A stretch of DNA of 51,112 nt from Actinomycetes bacterium (GCA_021788115.1 JAJYLA010000007.1:1-51112); one strand, 5' to 3'. Shown: positions 34,020 to 43,019, counted from the stretch's first letter. A program made the numbers and translations. The notes: generated from the sequence alone by a model not told the origin.

Positions 34020-34916
34020 GTGGAGTACGGAACCGCGATCGCCGCCGCCCTCGCGGCGGCGGGCAGCTTCGCGCTGGCGGCCGTGCTGCAGCAGGAGGCG
34101 TCCGAGTCCGTCGGCGAGGACAAGTCGCTGTCGGTCGGGATCCTCCTCGCGCTGCTGAGGCGGCCCAAGTGGCTCGCAGGCGGAGGCTTCATGCTCGCCG
34201 GCTTCGGCCTCCAGGCGCTGGCCCTCTCCTACGGGCCCGTCGCCCTGGTCCAGCCGATCGTGGTCACCGAGCTTGCCTTCGCCATCCCCTTCGCCATCGT
34301 GCGCCGCCACCGCCGGGCCGGCGCGCGCGAGTGGGCGGGAGTCCTCTGCGTCATGAGCGGGATCGCCCTCTTCCTCCTCGCCGCCTCCCCGGGACGCGGC
34401 ATCCAGGAGCCGCCCGGCACCGACTGGCTCCTGTCGCTCCTGCCCGTCGCCGTCGTCGCCTCCTCCGCCGTCGCCGTCGGCTCGCGGACGCGCGGGCCGA
34501 CGCGGGCGATGTTCCTGGGGTCCGCTGCCGGGCTGTCCTTCGGTGTCCTGTCGGTGCTCACCAAGGCCCTGACGCACCTGCTGAGCACCGATGTCGCCAA
34601 GGCGTTCACCACCTGGCAGGTGTACGTCACGGTCGCCGTCGGCGTCGTGGCGCTGGTCGTGTCGCAGAGCGCCTACCAGGCGGGCCCGCTGGCCTACTCG
34701 ATGCCGTTCGTGGGGGTGCTCGAGCCGTTCGTCGCCGTGATGATCGGCGACACCGTCCTCGGCGAGCAGGTGAGCACCTCGGCGGGTGTGCTCGCCCTCC
34801 AGGCGGTCGCCGCGGCGATCGCCTCCGGCGGGATCCTCCTCCTGTCCACCTCGGGCCTCGTTCTCAGCATCTACCAGGAGTCGCACCCCGTGAGGGTCAC
34901 CCACCCCCAGGCGTGA
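34020..34916 (+). CDS. DMT-superfamily (EamA-like) transporter
   Basis: A 298-residue, 9-10 span protein. ALAAAGSFALAAVLQQEA opens it, ALALSYGPVALVQPIVVTEL marks the end of the first repeat, and PLAYSMPFVGVLEPFVAVMIG the same position of the second repeat. It resembles the NIPA/DMT side of the superfamily and could move small metabolites or Mg2+. The GTG start at 34020 is 33 bases after the HD gene with no strong SD, so it may be the last gene of that transcript or separate. It ends at a bidirectional hairpin. Confidence 0.8.
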   Translation: MEYGTAIAAALAAAGSFALAAVLQQEASESVGEDKSLSVGILLALLRRPKWLAGGGFMLAGFGLQALALSYGPVALVQPIVVTELAFAIPFAIVRRHRRAGAREWAGVLCVMSGIALFLLAASPGRGIQEPPGTDWLLSLLPVAVVASSAVAVGSRTRGPTRAMFLGSAAGLSFGVLSVLTKALTHLLSTDVAKAFTTWQVYVTVAVGVVALVVSQSAYQAGPLAYSMPFVGVLEPFVAVMIGDTVLGEQVSTSAGVLALQAVAAAIASGGILLLSTSGLVLSIYQESHPVRVTHPQA

Positions 34917-34929
34917 CGGCGGCCGCCTG

Positions 34930-34959
34930 CCGGCCGGCGGTGCCGTGGCGGCCGGCCGG
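34930..34959. terminator. Bidirectional hairpin between the two catabolic islands
   Basis: CCGGCCGGC (34930-34938) pairs with GCCGGCCGG (34951-34959) around 12 bases, between the convergent DMT and molybdenum-hydroxylase genes. It probably separates the two transcription units. There is no T-tract. Confidence 0.55.
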
Positions 34960-34999
34960 AGGACCCGTCGGCTCCGGGTGGAGGACCCGTCAGCTCCGG
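34958..34999. repeat. Near-perfect 20-bp duplication at a stop codon
   Basis: A 20-bp unit at 34958-34977 is repeated at 34980-34999 with one mismatch and a 2-base gap. The second copy contains the TCA that is the minus-strand stop of the FAD subunit gene. It is likely a small local duplication at the 3' end of that gene. Confidence 0.75.
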
Positions 35000-35853
35000 C
35001 CGGCGCCCTCGAGGCAGGCCTGCAGGGCCCGGCGCGCCCACACCGCGGCCATGGCCCGCTTGTAGGCGGCCGACCCGAGCCGGTCGGCGACGGGGTCGCA
35101 ACGCCGGCCGGCGGCGTCGGCGACCGCGCGGATGTCCTCCTCGGAGGGGGCGACGGACCCCTTGAGCTCGCCCGCTTCGGGGACCGTGAGCACTGTCGGG
35201 CCGACGCCGCCGAGGGCGAGCGAGACGTCGGTGACGATCCCGTCGGGCCCCCTCCGGCTGACCGCCGCCGCCGAGACCGTCGGCCAGTCGGCCGCGCTCG
35301 CCGGGGTGAAGCGCAGGTAGACCCCCCGGGCGGCCTCCGGGAGGGGTATGTCGACGCCGGTGATCAGCTCGTCCGGCGCGACCACGGTCTCCATGAGGCC
35401 GGTCGCCAGGCGCGCCACGTCGACCCGGCGGGTGCCGCCCGGACCGGCGATCTCCACCGTGGCGCCGCTCGCGGCCAGTGCCGGCGGCAGGTCCTGGCGG
35501 GGGTCGGCGTGGCCGAGGGCGCCTCCGACGGTCGCCACGGCACGGATCCGCGGGTTGCCGACGCTCCCGGCGGCGGTCGCGACGGCCGGCAGCCGGGAGC
35601 GCACCACGGGGTGGCGGGCCAGCTCCCGCACGGTGACGGTGGCGCCGATGCGGATGCGGTCGTCCTCGACGGCGACCTCGCGGAGGGAGGGGATGCGCCC
35701 GAGCCACACGAGGGTCGAGGGCTCGATGAGGGCCTGGCCGAGCAGCAGGCCGATCGACGTGCCGCCGGCGAGGACCACCGAGCTCTCCGCGCCGAGGGCC
35801 TCGAGGGCGTCGGGGACGCCGGCCGGAGCCACGAAGCGGGTGTCAGCCGGCAA
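34990..35853 (-). CDS. Molybdenum hydroxylase FAD subunit (CoxM-like)
   Basis: A 287-residue medium subunit of the xanthine oxidase/CO dehydrogenase family. FAD loops are AGGTSIGLLL (about 29-38) and TVGGALGHADPRQDLP (about 108-123). It passes electrons from the Fe-S subunit to an acceptor. The TTG at 35853 overlaps the Fe-S subunit stop by 11 bases. It is last in the minus-strand operon bicupin, large, small, medium. Confidence 0.9.
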   Translation of the reverse strand: MPADTRFVAPAGVPDALEALGAESSVVLAGGTSIGLLLGQALIEPSTLVWLGRIPSLREVAVEDDRIRIGATVTVRELARHPVVRSRLPAVATAAGSVGNPRIRAVATVGGALGHADPRQDLPPALAASGATVEIAGPGGTRRVDVARLATGLMETVVAPDELITGVDIPLPEAARGVYLRFTPASAADWPTVSAAAVSRRGPDGIVTDVSLALGGVGPTVLTVPEAGELKGSVAPSEEDIRAVADAAGRRCDPVADRLGSAAYKRAMAAVWARRALQACLEGAGRS

Positions 35854-36292
35854 CGACCGACCCCAACGCCATGACGATGGACTGGTAGCCCGTGCAGCGG
35901 CACAGGTTGCCGATCAGGTACTCGCGGATCTCGGCCTCCGCCGCTCCCGCACCCAGCTCCGAGCGCGCCGCGGAAGCCATGACCACCTGCCCCGGGGTGC
36001 AGATCCCGCATTGCATGCCCTCGTGCTCCACGAAGGCGGCCACCACCGCGGGGTCGCGGCGGGCGAGCCCCTCCACCGTCCAGACCTGCCTGCCCTCCGC
36101 GCAGGGCGCCAGGAAGAGGCACGAGCTCACGGGGAGGTCGTCGACGAGCACGGTGCACAGCCCGCACACGCCGATCCGGCATCCCTCCTTCGTCCCGGTC
36201 AAGCCGAGGGAGCGCAGCACCTCGGTGAGGCTGGCCGTGGGGGAGGCGTCGAGCTCCTGGGGCTCCCCGTTGAGGGTGAAGCGCAGCCTCAC
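35843..36292 (-). CDS. Molybdenum hydroxylase 2Fe-2S subunit (CoxS-like)
   Basis: A 149-residue small subunit. The plant-ferredoxin-type cluster is CRIGVCGLCTVLVDDLPVSSC (four Cys) and the second cluster is CGICTPGQVV with CRCTGY. All eight cysteines are present. It wires the molybdenum site to the FAD subunit. GTG at 36292 overlaps the large subunit stop (GTGA). Confidence 0.94.
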   Translation of the reverse strand: MRLRFTLNGEPQELDASPTASLTEVLRSLGLTGTKEGCRIGVCGLCTVLVDDLPVSSCLFLAPCAEGRQVWTVEGLARRDPAVVAAFVEHEGMQCGICTPGQVVMASAARSELGAGAAEAEIREYLIGNLCRCTGYQSIVMALGSVVAG

Positions 36293-38457
36293 GGGAGGCT
36301 CCCCGCGCCGGCCGCCGCCGCGGCCCGCTCCTGCAGCGCCGACCAGAGGTGCTCGGCGGTGACCGGCAGGGTGCGGATCCGGACACCGGTCGCATCGAAC
36401 ACGGCGTTGGCGATCGCCGCCGCCGTCGGCACGTTCGCCAGCTCCCCGACGGACTTGACGTTGGCCTCGCCGACGCCCCGCCCCCCGGTCACCAGGACCG
36501 TGCGCAGCGCCGGCACGTCCGCGGCGGAGGGGATGCGGAACTCCCCGAGGTTCGACGCCCACACCTGCCCCTCGTCCTCGAGCAGGTCTTCCATCGAGGC
36601 GAAACCGAAACCCATGACCGTCCCGCCGTCGATCTGCAGCTGGTGGGAGCGGGGCCGGACGATGTCGGCGACGTCGACCGCTGTCACCACCGCCAGGACC
36701 CGCAGCTCGCCGGTCTCGGGGTCCACCGCGACGCGGGCGACCTGCGCGCAGTAGGCGAGCGCCGGCGCCCCCGACCCGGCGGGCACCTCGACCGACACCG
36801 TGCCCTGGCCGCCCCCCTCCCGCCAGGCCTCCGCGAGGCGTGCGACCGCCGCCGACATGCCGACCGTCACCCGGCTGCCGCCGACCCCGGGGTCGCGCGG
36901 CAGGGAGCCGGTCGACACCTGGCGCACCACGACGGTGTCGGGCGCCACCCCGAGCGCGGAGGCGAGCTGCACCTGGACCACCGCGTGGTTGCCGGTCCCG
37001 GTCTCGGGTATGGGTACCGCCACCTCGAGGCGGCCGTCGGGCAGCCGCCCGAGCTGCAGGCTGGTCGACTGGGGCAGGGGAGTGGGCCGCGCGTACACGG
37101 CGACCCCCGTCCCCACCACCCCCGTCCCCACCGCCGCGAGACTGCCGTCGCCGGCGTCCGCGGCGGCGGCGAGCGCCGCGTCGAGGGTCTGGATCCCGCG
37201 GGCCTCGGGCCACCGGTGCCCGTAGGCGTCGGCGTCGCCGTCGTGCAAGAGGTTGCGCCGGCGCAGGTCGGCCGGCTCGAAGCCGCCGGCGGCAGCCAGT
37301 TCGTCCACGGCGCTCTCGACGGCGAACACCACCTGCGGGGCGCCCGGGGCGCGCATGTGCCCCTTCGGGAGCGTGTTGGTGTACGCCACCCGCGAGCGCA
37401 GCGAGAAGACCGGGAACCGGTAGCCGAGGGCGCACTCGAGGGCGCCGTGCAAGTTGACCGAGGGGATGGGCTTCGCCGCCGCGTAGGCCCCGCCGTCGAA
37501 CACGGCGTCGACCTCGAGCCCCACGAAGCGCCCGGACCCGTCGCAGCCCAGCCTCACCGCGATCACCGACGGGTGCCGCGCGTCGGTGGCGGCGAGGTCC
37601 TCGGCCGAGCGCAGGAGCAGCCGGACCGGCCTGCCGGTGTGACGGGCGAGCGCGGCGCACAGCGACGCGTCGACCACGTCCCCCTTGCCGCCGAAGTCGC
37701 CGCCGAGGGGCACCGGCTCGATCTCGACGGCGCCGGCGTCGAGGCCGAGGCAGGCGACGATCTGGTCACGCAGGCGGTACGGGGACTTGGTCGTCCCCCA
37801 CAGCCGCAGCCGGCGGCCGCCGGCGAGGGGGACCGCCACCCAGGCGTGCGGCTCGAGGTAACCGTGCTGGCCTGACGGCGTGCGGTACACCGCCGAGACC
37901 GCGTGGGCGGCGCGCCCGAGGGCCTCCGCCACGCCGGCGCGGTCCCCTTCGGCCACGACGGACTGGACGTTCGGGCCGGCGTCTTCGCCGGCGACCGCCC
38001 CCGGGTACTCCCACGGGGCGTCGTGCACCGTGCCCGGCCGGCCCTCGAGCGCCCGCTCGGCGCCGAGCACCGGGGGCAGCTCGTCGTAGTCCACCTCCAC
38101 GAGGGCCGCGGCGGACTCCGCCTCCCGGCGGGTGCCGGCGAGCACCGCCGCCACCGGCTCGCCGCTGAAACGGACGACGTCGCGCGCCAGCAGGGGCATG
38201 TCCCTCACCCGTCGGCCGGCCAGGGCGTCGGGGAGGTCGCCGGCGGTGACCACCGCGGCGACGCCCGGCGCGGCGACCGCCTCTGCGGTCGAGACGCGCA
38301 CGACGCGGGCGCGCGGGTGCGGGGAGCGGACCAGGACCACCTCGAGCAGGCCCTCGGGCGCCGGCAGGTCCGCCGCGTAGAGGGTCGCCCCCGACGCCTT
38401 GGCGGCGGCGTCGGGCCGGGGTGCCAGCCGGGCGTCGAGGGCGGGCTCGACGGTCAT
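36289..38457 (-). CDS. Molybdenum hydroxylase large subunit (molybdopterin-binding)
   Basis: A 722-residue catalytic subunit of the aldehyde oxidase/xanthine dehydrogenase family. It has an N-terminal hammerhead domain (KASGATLYAADLP onward), GGDFGGKGDV in the cofactor region, HMRAPGAPQVVFAVES, and the active-site Glu in GVGEANVKSVGE near the C-terminus. The CO dehydrogenase-specific Cys loop is not seen, so hydroxylation of an N-heteroaromatic or aldehyde is more likely than CO oxidation. Cofactor-insertion genes of the coxDEF/xdhC type are absent from the window. It starts about 10 bases after the bicupin on the same strand. Confidence 0.92.
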   Translation of the reverse strand: MTVEPALDARLAPRPDAAAKASGATLYAADLPAPEGLLEVVLVRSPHPRARVVRVSTAEAVAAPGVAAVVTAGDLPDALAGRRVRDMPLLARDVVRFSGEPVAAVLAGTRREAESAAALVEVDYDELPPVLGAERALEGRPGTVHDAPWEYPGAVAGEDAGPNVQSVVAEGDRAGVAEALGRAAHAVSAVYRTPSGQHGYLEPHAWVAVPLAGGRRLRLWGTTKSPYRLRDQIVACLGLDAGAVEIEPVPLGGDFGGKGDVVDASLCAALARHTGRPVRLLLRSAEDLAATDARHPSVIAVRLGCDGSGRFVGLEVDAVFDGGAYAAAKPIPSVNLHGALECALGYRFPVFSLRSRVAYTNTLPKGHMRAPGAPQVVFAVESAVDELAAAGGFEPADLRRRNLLHDGDADAYGHRWPEARGIQTLDAALAAAADAGDGSLAAVGTGVVGTGVAVYARPTPLPQSTSLQLGRLPDGRLEVAVPIPETGTGNHAVVQVQLASALGVAPDTVVVRQVSTGSLPRDPGVGGSRVTVGMSAAVARLAEAWREGGGQGTVSVEVPAGSGAPALAYCAQVARVAVDPETGELRVLAVVTAVDVADIVRPRSHQLQIDGGTVMGFGFASMEDLLEDEGQVWASNLGEFRIPSAADVPALRTVLVTGGRGVGEANVKSVGELANVPTAAAIANAVFDATGVRIRTLPVTAEHLWSALQERAAAAAGAGSLP

Positions 38458-38467
38458 CGAACGCCGC

Positions 38468-39622
38468 TCAGGACCGTGCCGCCGCCGCGGGCGGCATCGC
38501 GCACGTGAGACCCTCCCGCGCGAGCTCCTCCTCGTAGAGGAGGCGGATCCGCGGGTCCTCGTCGGCGTAGTCGATCTGGCGGCCCCCCTCGCTCAAGCTC
38601 TTGTCCACCCCGAGGAAGTGGCGGTAGCGCTCCTCGGTGAAGGGGTAGCGCAGCCCCCCGTAGGCGACCGCCAGATACCGGGTGGGCTGCTCGGCGGTGT
38701 TGAAGTGCTGGTGGAACTGCTGGTCGGCGGGGGCGTAGACCACCCCGTGGCGCCAGTCGATCCGGGTGAAGTCCTCCTCGCCCTCGTACCAGAGGAGGCT
38801 GTAGCCGTGACCGGTGACGGTGAAGACGTGGAAGTCGGGCCGGTGGCGATGCCCCTTCTTGTAGGTGCCGACGGGCATCTCCGAGACGTGCGCGTGCATG
38901 GTCGAGTCGGCGAGCACGAACTTGAGGTTACGGCTCCCGGCGCCGCGGGCCGCCCACGACGGGAGCTCGAAGCCGGCCAGGTCCGCGACGAAGTTGGTCT
39001 CCCACATGTGGCGGCCGGGGGCGACGCCGACGAAGCGGCCCCCGCCGGCGAAGTCGCGGTCGTCCCCGAAGCGCTCGGGGAAGTCCCAGGTGTTGTCGAA
39101 GACGAACGCCTCCTGGTGGAAGGCGTTGAGCACCACCGGCAGGCTGGTCACCGACGCGAGCCGCACCGCTTCGCTGCCGCTCGTGTTGTAATGCCGGTAC
39201 CGGCAGTTGAGCGGCAGGGCGAACAGGCTGCGCGGCCCCCACTCGAAGCTGTGCTGCCGGCCCCTGGCGTCCTCGACGACGGTGCTCCCGTGGCCCGCGA
39301 GGACGTAGACGACCTCCTCGTAGAGGTGCCGCTGGACGTCGGTCTCGGCGCCCGGCTCGAGCTCGACGACGACGATGTTGGTCCAGTCGCCGCGCCCCAC
39401 CAGGTGGACCAGCGCGGCGCGCGCGCCGAGGCGGTCCCACTTCTCGGTCTCCACGCCGAGCAGGTCGACTGCGAAGGACTCCACGACGGGCAGACCCTGG
39501 CGGCGAACCCAGTCGGCGTAGGGCTGCACGAGAAGCTTGCCCTCCTTCGCCGCCGCGGCGATCGCCGCGTCGGGATCCCTCTCGACGCCGGCCTCTGTGC
39601 GGCGCTCCCCCGGAACTGTCAT
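38468..39622 (-). CDS. Bicupin protein, possible dioxygenase
   Basis: A 384-residue protein with two cupin halves. The first carries HLYEEVVYVLAGHGSTVV (about 112-129). The second carries GHRHRPDFHVFTVTGHGYS (about 265-283), including an HxH metal pair, and later QQFHQHFN. The layout resembles ring-cleaving or decarboxylating cupins but I do not recognise a characterised enzyme. ATG at 39622 follows GGGAGGGAG by 11 bases. It leads the molybdenum hydroxylase operon and is read divergently from the IclR regulator, under the palindrome at 39708. Confidence 0.82.
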   Translation of the reverse strand: MTVPGERRTEAGVERDPDAAIAAAAKEGKLLVQPYADWVRRQGLPVVESFAVDLLGVETEKWDRLGARAALVHLVGRGDWTNIVVVELEPGAETDVQRHLYEEVVYVLAGHGSTVVEDARGRQHSFEWGPRSLFALPLNCRYRHYNTSGSEAVRLASVTSLPVVLNAFHQEAFVFDNTWDFPERFGDDRDFAGGGRFVGVAPGRHMWETNFVADLAGFELPSWAARGAGSRNLKFVLADSTMHAHVSEMPVGTYKKGHRHRPDFHVFTVTGHGYSLLWYEGEEDFTRIDWRHGVVYAPADQQFHQHFNTAEQPTRYLAVAYGGLRYPFTEERYRHFLGVDKSLSEGGRQIDYADEDPRIRLLYEEELAREGLTCAMPPAAAARS

Positions 39623-39707
39623 CGCTCGTGCAACTCCCTCCCGGTCGGTGGGCACGCAGGCGGAGCACGGCGGCTGCCGGCGGACCGCGGTAACCCCCCG
39701 AAGGTCC

Positions 39708-39753
39708 AGAAAGCCTTTCTACGATTCTGTCGAGGGGCGCGCCGGCTTGTCAA
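39708..39753 (-). promoter_or_regulatory. Bicupin/molybdenum hydroxylase promoter with IclR-type operator
   Basis: On the minus strand TTGACA (39748-39753), 18 bases, CAGAAT (39724-39729), then three bases later the palindrome AGAAAG-G-CTTTCT (39708-39720). The same palindrome follows the -10 box at 40701 and, less perfectly, at 45733. The adjacent IclR gene is the obvious regulator. Confidence 0.72.
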
Positions 39754-39823
39754 GCGCCGCCCGCCGGCCCGGCGGCGCGATTCGGGCTTCCCGCACACCG
39801 CGGAAAGGCGTACTGTTCGCGCG

Positions 39824-40618
39824 GTGAACCGCAAGGATGCCGCCTCGGTCGACGGACCGCGCCGCCCGCCGAACTACCCGATCGAGTCGGTCGACAACGC
39901 GCTGCGCCTCCTGGTGATGGTGGCGGAGCACCAGCACGTGAGGGTCTCGGAGGCCAGCGCCGAGCTCGGGACGGCGGTGTCGACGGCCCACCGCCTGCTG
40001 GCGATGCTCGCCCACCACGACTTCGTGGTCCAAGACCCCGAGAGCAAGGTGTACCGGGCCGGGCCGGTGCTTCTGCGCATCGGCTTGAAGGCGGTCAAGA
40101 ACCTGGACATCCGCACGCTCATCCACCCCTTCGCCGAGGGCCTGCGCGACGAGGCCGGCGAGACGGTCCACGTCGCGGTCCTCCAGGGCGCCGAGATGCT
40201 GTTCGTCGACTGCGCGGAGAGCCCTCAGGCGCTGCGGGTTGTGTCGCGTGTGGGCACCAAGATGTGGGCCCACTGCACCTCTGTCGGCAAGGCGTGGCTG
40301 GCCTGCGAGAGCGACGACTTCCTGCGGGGCCTGTACCCGTCGCAGAAGCTGCCGGCTCTGACGGCCCGGTCGATCACGTCGCGCTCCGCCCTGCTCACCG
40401 AGCTGGCCGAGGTGCGCCGGCGGGGTTACGCCCACAACGAGGGCGAGAGCGAGGTCGGGGTGGGGTCGGTGAGCTCCGCCGTGCGCGACGACCAGGGACG
40501 GCCGGTCGCGTCCATCAGCGTGTCGCTGCCCCTGGTGCGCATGGCCGAGGACCGCTGGGACGGGCTGGCAGAGAGCGTGCAGCGGGTGTGCCGTTCGGTG
40601 GAGTCGCTCCTGCCCTGA
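39824..40618 (+). CDS. IclR-family transcriptional regulator
   Basis: A 264-residue IclR protein. The winged helix lies at about 20-80 (ALRLLVMVAEHQHVRVSEAS, VSTAHRLLAMLAHHDFV). The effector domain follows with RVGTKMWAHCTSVGKAWLA and GYAHNEGESEVGVGSVSSAV, both standard. IclR proteins of catabolic clusters sense the aromatic substrate and can repress or activate. The GTG at 39824 is used; SD is weak. It lies between two divergent operons each bearing the AGAAAGnCTTTCT palindrome, so local control is strongly suggested. Confidence 0.92.
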   Translation: MNRKDAASVDGPRRPPNYPIESVDNALRLLVMVAEHQHVRVSEASAELGTAVSTAHRLLAMLAHHDFVVQDPESKVYRAGPVLLRIGLKAVKNLDIRTLIHPFAEGLRDEAGETVHVAVLQGAEMLFVDCAESPQALRVVSRVGTKMWAHCTSVGKAWLACESDDFLRGLYPSQKLPALTARSITSRSALLTELAEVRRRGYAHNEGESEVGVGSVSSAVRDDQGRPVASISVSLPLVRMAEDRWDGLAESVQRVCRSVESLLP

Positions 40619-40671
40619 GCCCCCTGGCGCCGACGCTGGGCCGCCAGCGCGGTCGCGCCGCGGCGCGGATC

Positions 40672-40717
40672 TTGACAGGCCGGCGAGGCGGCCGTAGCTT
40701 ACAGAAAGACTTTCTGT
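40672..40717 (+). promoter_or_regulatory. OCD-decarboxylase operon promoter with IclR-type operator
   Basis: TTGACA (40672-40677), 17 bases, TAGCTT (40695-40700), immediately followed by ACAGAAAG-A-CTTTCTGT (40701-40717), a perfect 17-bp palindrome. It overlaps the expected start of transcription, so a bound repressor would block initiation. This is the best copy of the three sites in the island. Confidence 0.8.
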
Positions 40718-40830
40718 GAGCCAGGACGGAGGGGGGACGACGCTGCCGATCGAGTTCAGGTGCCTGCGCCGGAGCCGCCGGCATGGCCGGCTTCGCGGGC
40801 CCGCCGTGCCGTCCGGGAAGCGGGGCCGGC

Positions 40831-41850
40831 GTGGCTGAGAGGACGCTGTGGGTCTCCGAGGCGTCCGTGACGTCGGTGCTCGACCTCGCAGAGGCGGTGG
40901 ACGTGCTCGCCGAGGCCTTCCGCGCCGAGGGGGCCGGCGACGTGCTCCCCCTGGACAAGACGACGATGGGCTTCGCCGGGCACGCGACCCTCCACGCGCT
41001 CGGCGCGGCCTCCCCGCGGTTCGCGGCCGTCAAGGCGTGGGCGCACACCCCCGGCGGGGCCGACCCGGCCCTCCTCCTGTTCGACGCGGCGTCCGGATCG
41101 CTCGTCGCGGTGATCGAGGCCTTCGCGCTCGGCCAGATGCGAACCGCGGGCACGGCGGCGCTGGCGACCGACCGGCTCGCCCGCCGTAGCGCCGCCTCCC
41201 TGGCGGTGATCGGCACGGGAAAGCAGGCCCTCCCGCAGGTGGCGGCGGTCGCGGCGGTCCGGGACCTGCGCGAGGTCCGCGCCTGGAGCCCCAGCGAGGA
41301 GCGGCGGGAGGCGTTCGCCCGGCGCGTCGAGGAGCGGCTCGGCCTCGAATGCCGCGCCGCCGCCGGCCCTGCGGAGGCGGTCGCGGGGGCGGATGTCGTC
41401 ACGCTGGTCACCCGGGCCACCGAGCCGGTCCTCACCGACGGCCTCGTGCGCCCAGGCGTGCACATCAACGCCGTCGGCGCGATCGACCTCGAGCGCACCG
41501 AGTTCGAGCCGGGCATCCTCGGCCGGGCCTCCCTGGTCGTCACCGACAGCATGAGCCAGGCGCGCAGCCTCTCCTCGGAGCTGCGCGCGTTCTACGACCC
41601 GTCGCCGCCCGGCTGGGGCGCCGTGCGCACCCTCGGCGAGGTGGTGCACGGAGAGATCCGCCGGGGCGACGACAGCGAGATCACCCTCTTCAAGGGGATG
41701 GGATCGGGCGTCGAGGACCTCGCCCTCGGCACCGCGGTCCTCGAGCGGGTGCAGGCGGCCGGCGGCGCGCCGGCGATCACGAGGACCGGGCGGGCCCAGC
41801 CCCGCCTGGCGGCAAGCACAGCGAGAAAGTGGGGTGGCGACACGCTATGA
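40831..41850 (+). CDS. Ornithine cyclodeaminase/mu-crystallin family protein
   Basis: A 339-residue OCD-family enzyme. The Rossmann region is AVIGTGKQALPQVAAVAAVR (about 127-146), and AVKAWAHTPGG carries the usual Lys. Besides deaminases, the family includes ketimine and imine reductases, so here it may reduce a cyclic or acyclic imine arising from a nitrogen-containing ring. GTG at 40831 is preferred to an ATG 16 codons earlier because family homology begins just after it. Its stop overlaps the next ATG (ATGA). Confidence 0.85.
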   Translation: MAERTLWVSEASVTSVLDLAEAVDVLAEAFRAEGAGDVLPLDKTTMGFAGHATLHALGAASPRFAAVKAWAHTPGGADPALLLFDAASGSLVAVIEAFALGQMRTAGTAALATDRLARRSAASLAVIGTGKQALPQVAAVAAVRDLREVRAWSPSEERREAFARRVEERLGLECRAAAGPAEAVAGADVVTLVTRATEPVLTDGLVRPGVHINAVGAIDLERTEFEPGILGRASLVVTDSMSQARSLSSELRAFYDPSPPGWGAVRTLGEVVHGEIRRGDDSEITLFKGMGSGVEDLALGTAVLERVQAAGGAPAITRTGRAQPRLAASTARKWGGDTL

Positions 41851-43019
41851 CCGATCACGTGGCGGCAGGCCCGCGGGTTCCCGGCGGCGACGGGGAGCCC
41901 GGGGCGGCGGGGTCCCGTGCGGACCAGAAACTGCAGGCGCTCTTCGTCGACCAGGTCGGGGCGCGGGCCCCCCAGATCGAGGACGACATCTGGCCGCCGC
42001 TCCTCATCCCGGCGGCCCGGATCGCCGAGGAGGTGGACCGCCTCTCCAGTGTGGCGCAGCCCGCCGACGGCCGGCGTGCCTCGCTCATCGTGCATCCCTA
42101 CGCCCAGGCGCCCGGCCTCGGCCTCGCCCCCGGCGTCCAGGTGCGCCTGGAGGTGCTGCTGGCGGGGGAGCGGACCCATCCCATCCGGCACAACTCCTCG
42201 CAGGTGTGCTTCTGCATCGAGGGGTCGGGCTTCTCGGTCGTCGGCTCCCAGAAGCTGCCGTTCCGCCGGTACGACGTGTGGCTGGTGCCCGGTCTCACCA
42301 CCTACTTCCACGTCAACGACACGCCCGAGCGCCAGGTGCGCCTGACGTATTCGAATGCGGCGCTACTGGAGAAGCTCCGGGTGCACTTCGTGGACGAGCA
42401 TCCCCCCGAGGAGTCGCCCGTGGCGGCCCCGGCCGGCGAGGACACGGAGAGGCCCCATCCCGTCGCCCACGTCTTTCCCCTGGGAGACGGCGGTCCGCTG
42501 CTCATGTCCTACGAGCGGCTCATCAACCCTCCGGTGGTGCCCCAGGAGCCGCTCCTCTGGCCGTGGGCGGAGGTGAAGGCGGAGCTCGACAAGCTCATGG
42601 CGCTCGGCCCGTCCTACCGCGGCCGGCGTCTCTACCTCCTGTACAACCCGGCGACCGGGCGGACCAACGGCACGACCAACAGCTTCTTCGCGACGATCAC
42701 GATCCGGCCCCCGTCGATCGTCGACCGCCCCCACCGCCACGCCTCCGCCGCCATCAACTACTTCTTCGCCGGCAGCGGGTGGAGCCGGGTCGCCGGCCGG
42801 CGCTACGAGTGGTCCGCGGGCGACCTCATGCTGACGGCCCCGGGGTGGGCGATCCACCACCACGCGTCCAACGACGAGCCCGTCTACGAGCTGACGGTGC
42901 AGGACAGCCCCCTCCACCTCGCCATGGACTCGCTGATGTGGCAGGAGGACCTCAAGAACCCGCCGCGGCTTCTCGGTTCGCAGCGGGGCTTCGACACCAA
43001 CCGGGCCTCGCTCGCATGA
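41847..43019 (+). CDS. Gentisate dioxygenase-like bicupin
   Basis: A 390-residue bicupin. The N-terminal cupin shows HPIRHNSSQVCFCIEGSGFS (about 112-131) and the C-terminal cupin DRPHRHASAAINYFFAGSGW (about 293-312) with an HxH pair, then DLMLTAPGWAIHHH. The arrangement is that of gentisate 1,2-dioxygenase and hydroxynaphthoate dioxygenases, which open a ring next to a hydroxyl and carboxyl. It is more distant from those than typical orthologues, so the exact ring is not predicted. ATG at 41847 overlaps the OCD stop; its own stop overlaps the DHDPS-family gene. Confidence 0.8.
   Translation: MTDHVAAGPRVPGGDGEPGAAGSRADQKLQALFVDQVGARAPQIEDDIWPPLLIPAARIAEEVDRLSSVAQPADGRRASLIVHPYAQAPGLGLAPGVQVRLEVLLAGERTHPIRHNSSQVCFCIEGSGFSVVGSQKLPFRRYDVWLVPGLTTYFHVNDTPERQVRLTYSNAALLEKLRVHFVDEHPPEESPVAAPAGEDTERPHPVAHVFPLGDGGPLLMSYERLINPPVVPQEPLLWPWAEVKAELDKLMALGPSYRGRRLYLLYNPATGRTNGTTNSFFATITIRPPSIVDRPHRHASAAINYFFAGSGWSRVAGRRYEWSAGDLMLTAPGWAIHHHASNDEPVYELTVQDSPLHLAMDSLMWQEDLKNPPRLLGSQRGFDTNRASLA

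Noticed and set aside
34990-38457. Molybdenum enzyme considered as an aerobic CO dehydrogenase
   Set aside because: The large subunit lacks a visible CO-dehydrogenase active-site Cys loop, gene order differs from cox operons and coxDEF genes are absent.
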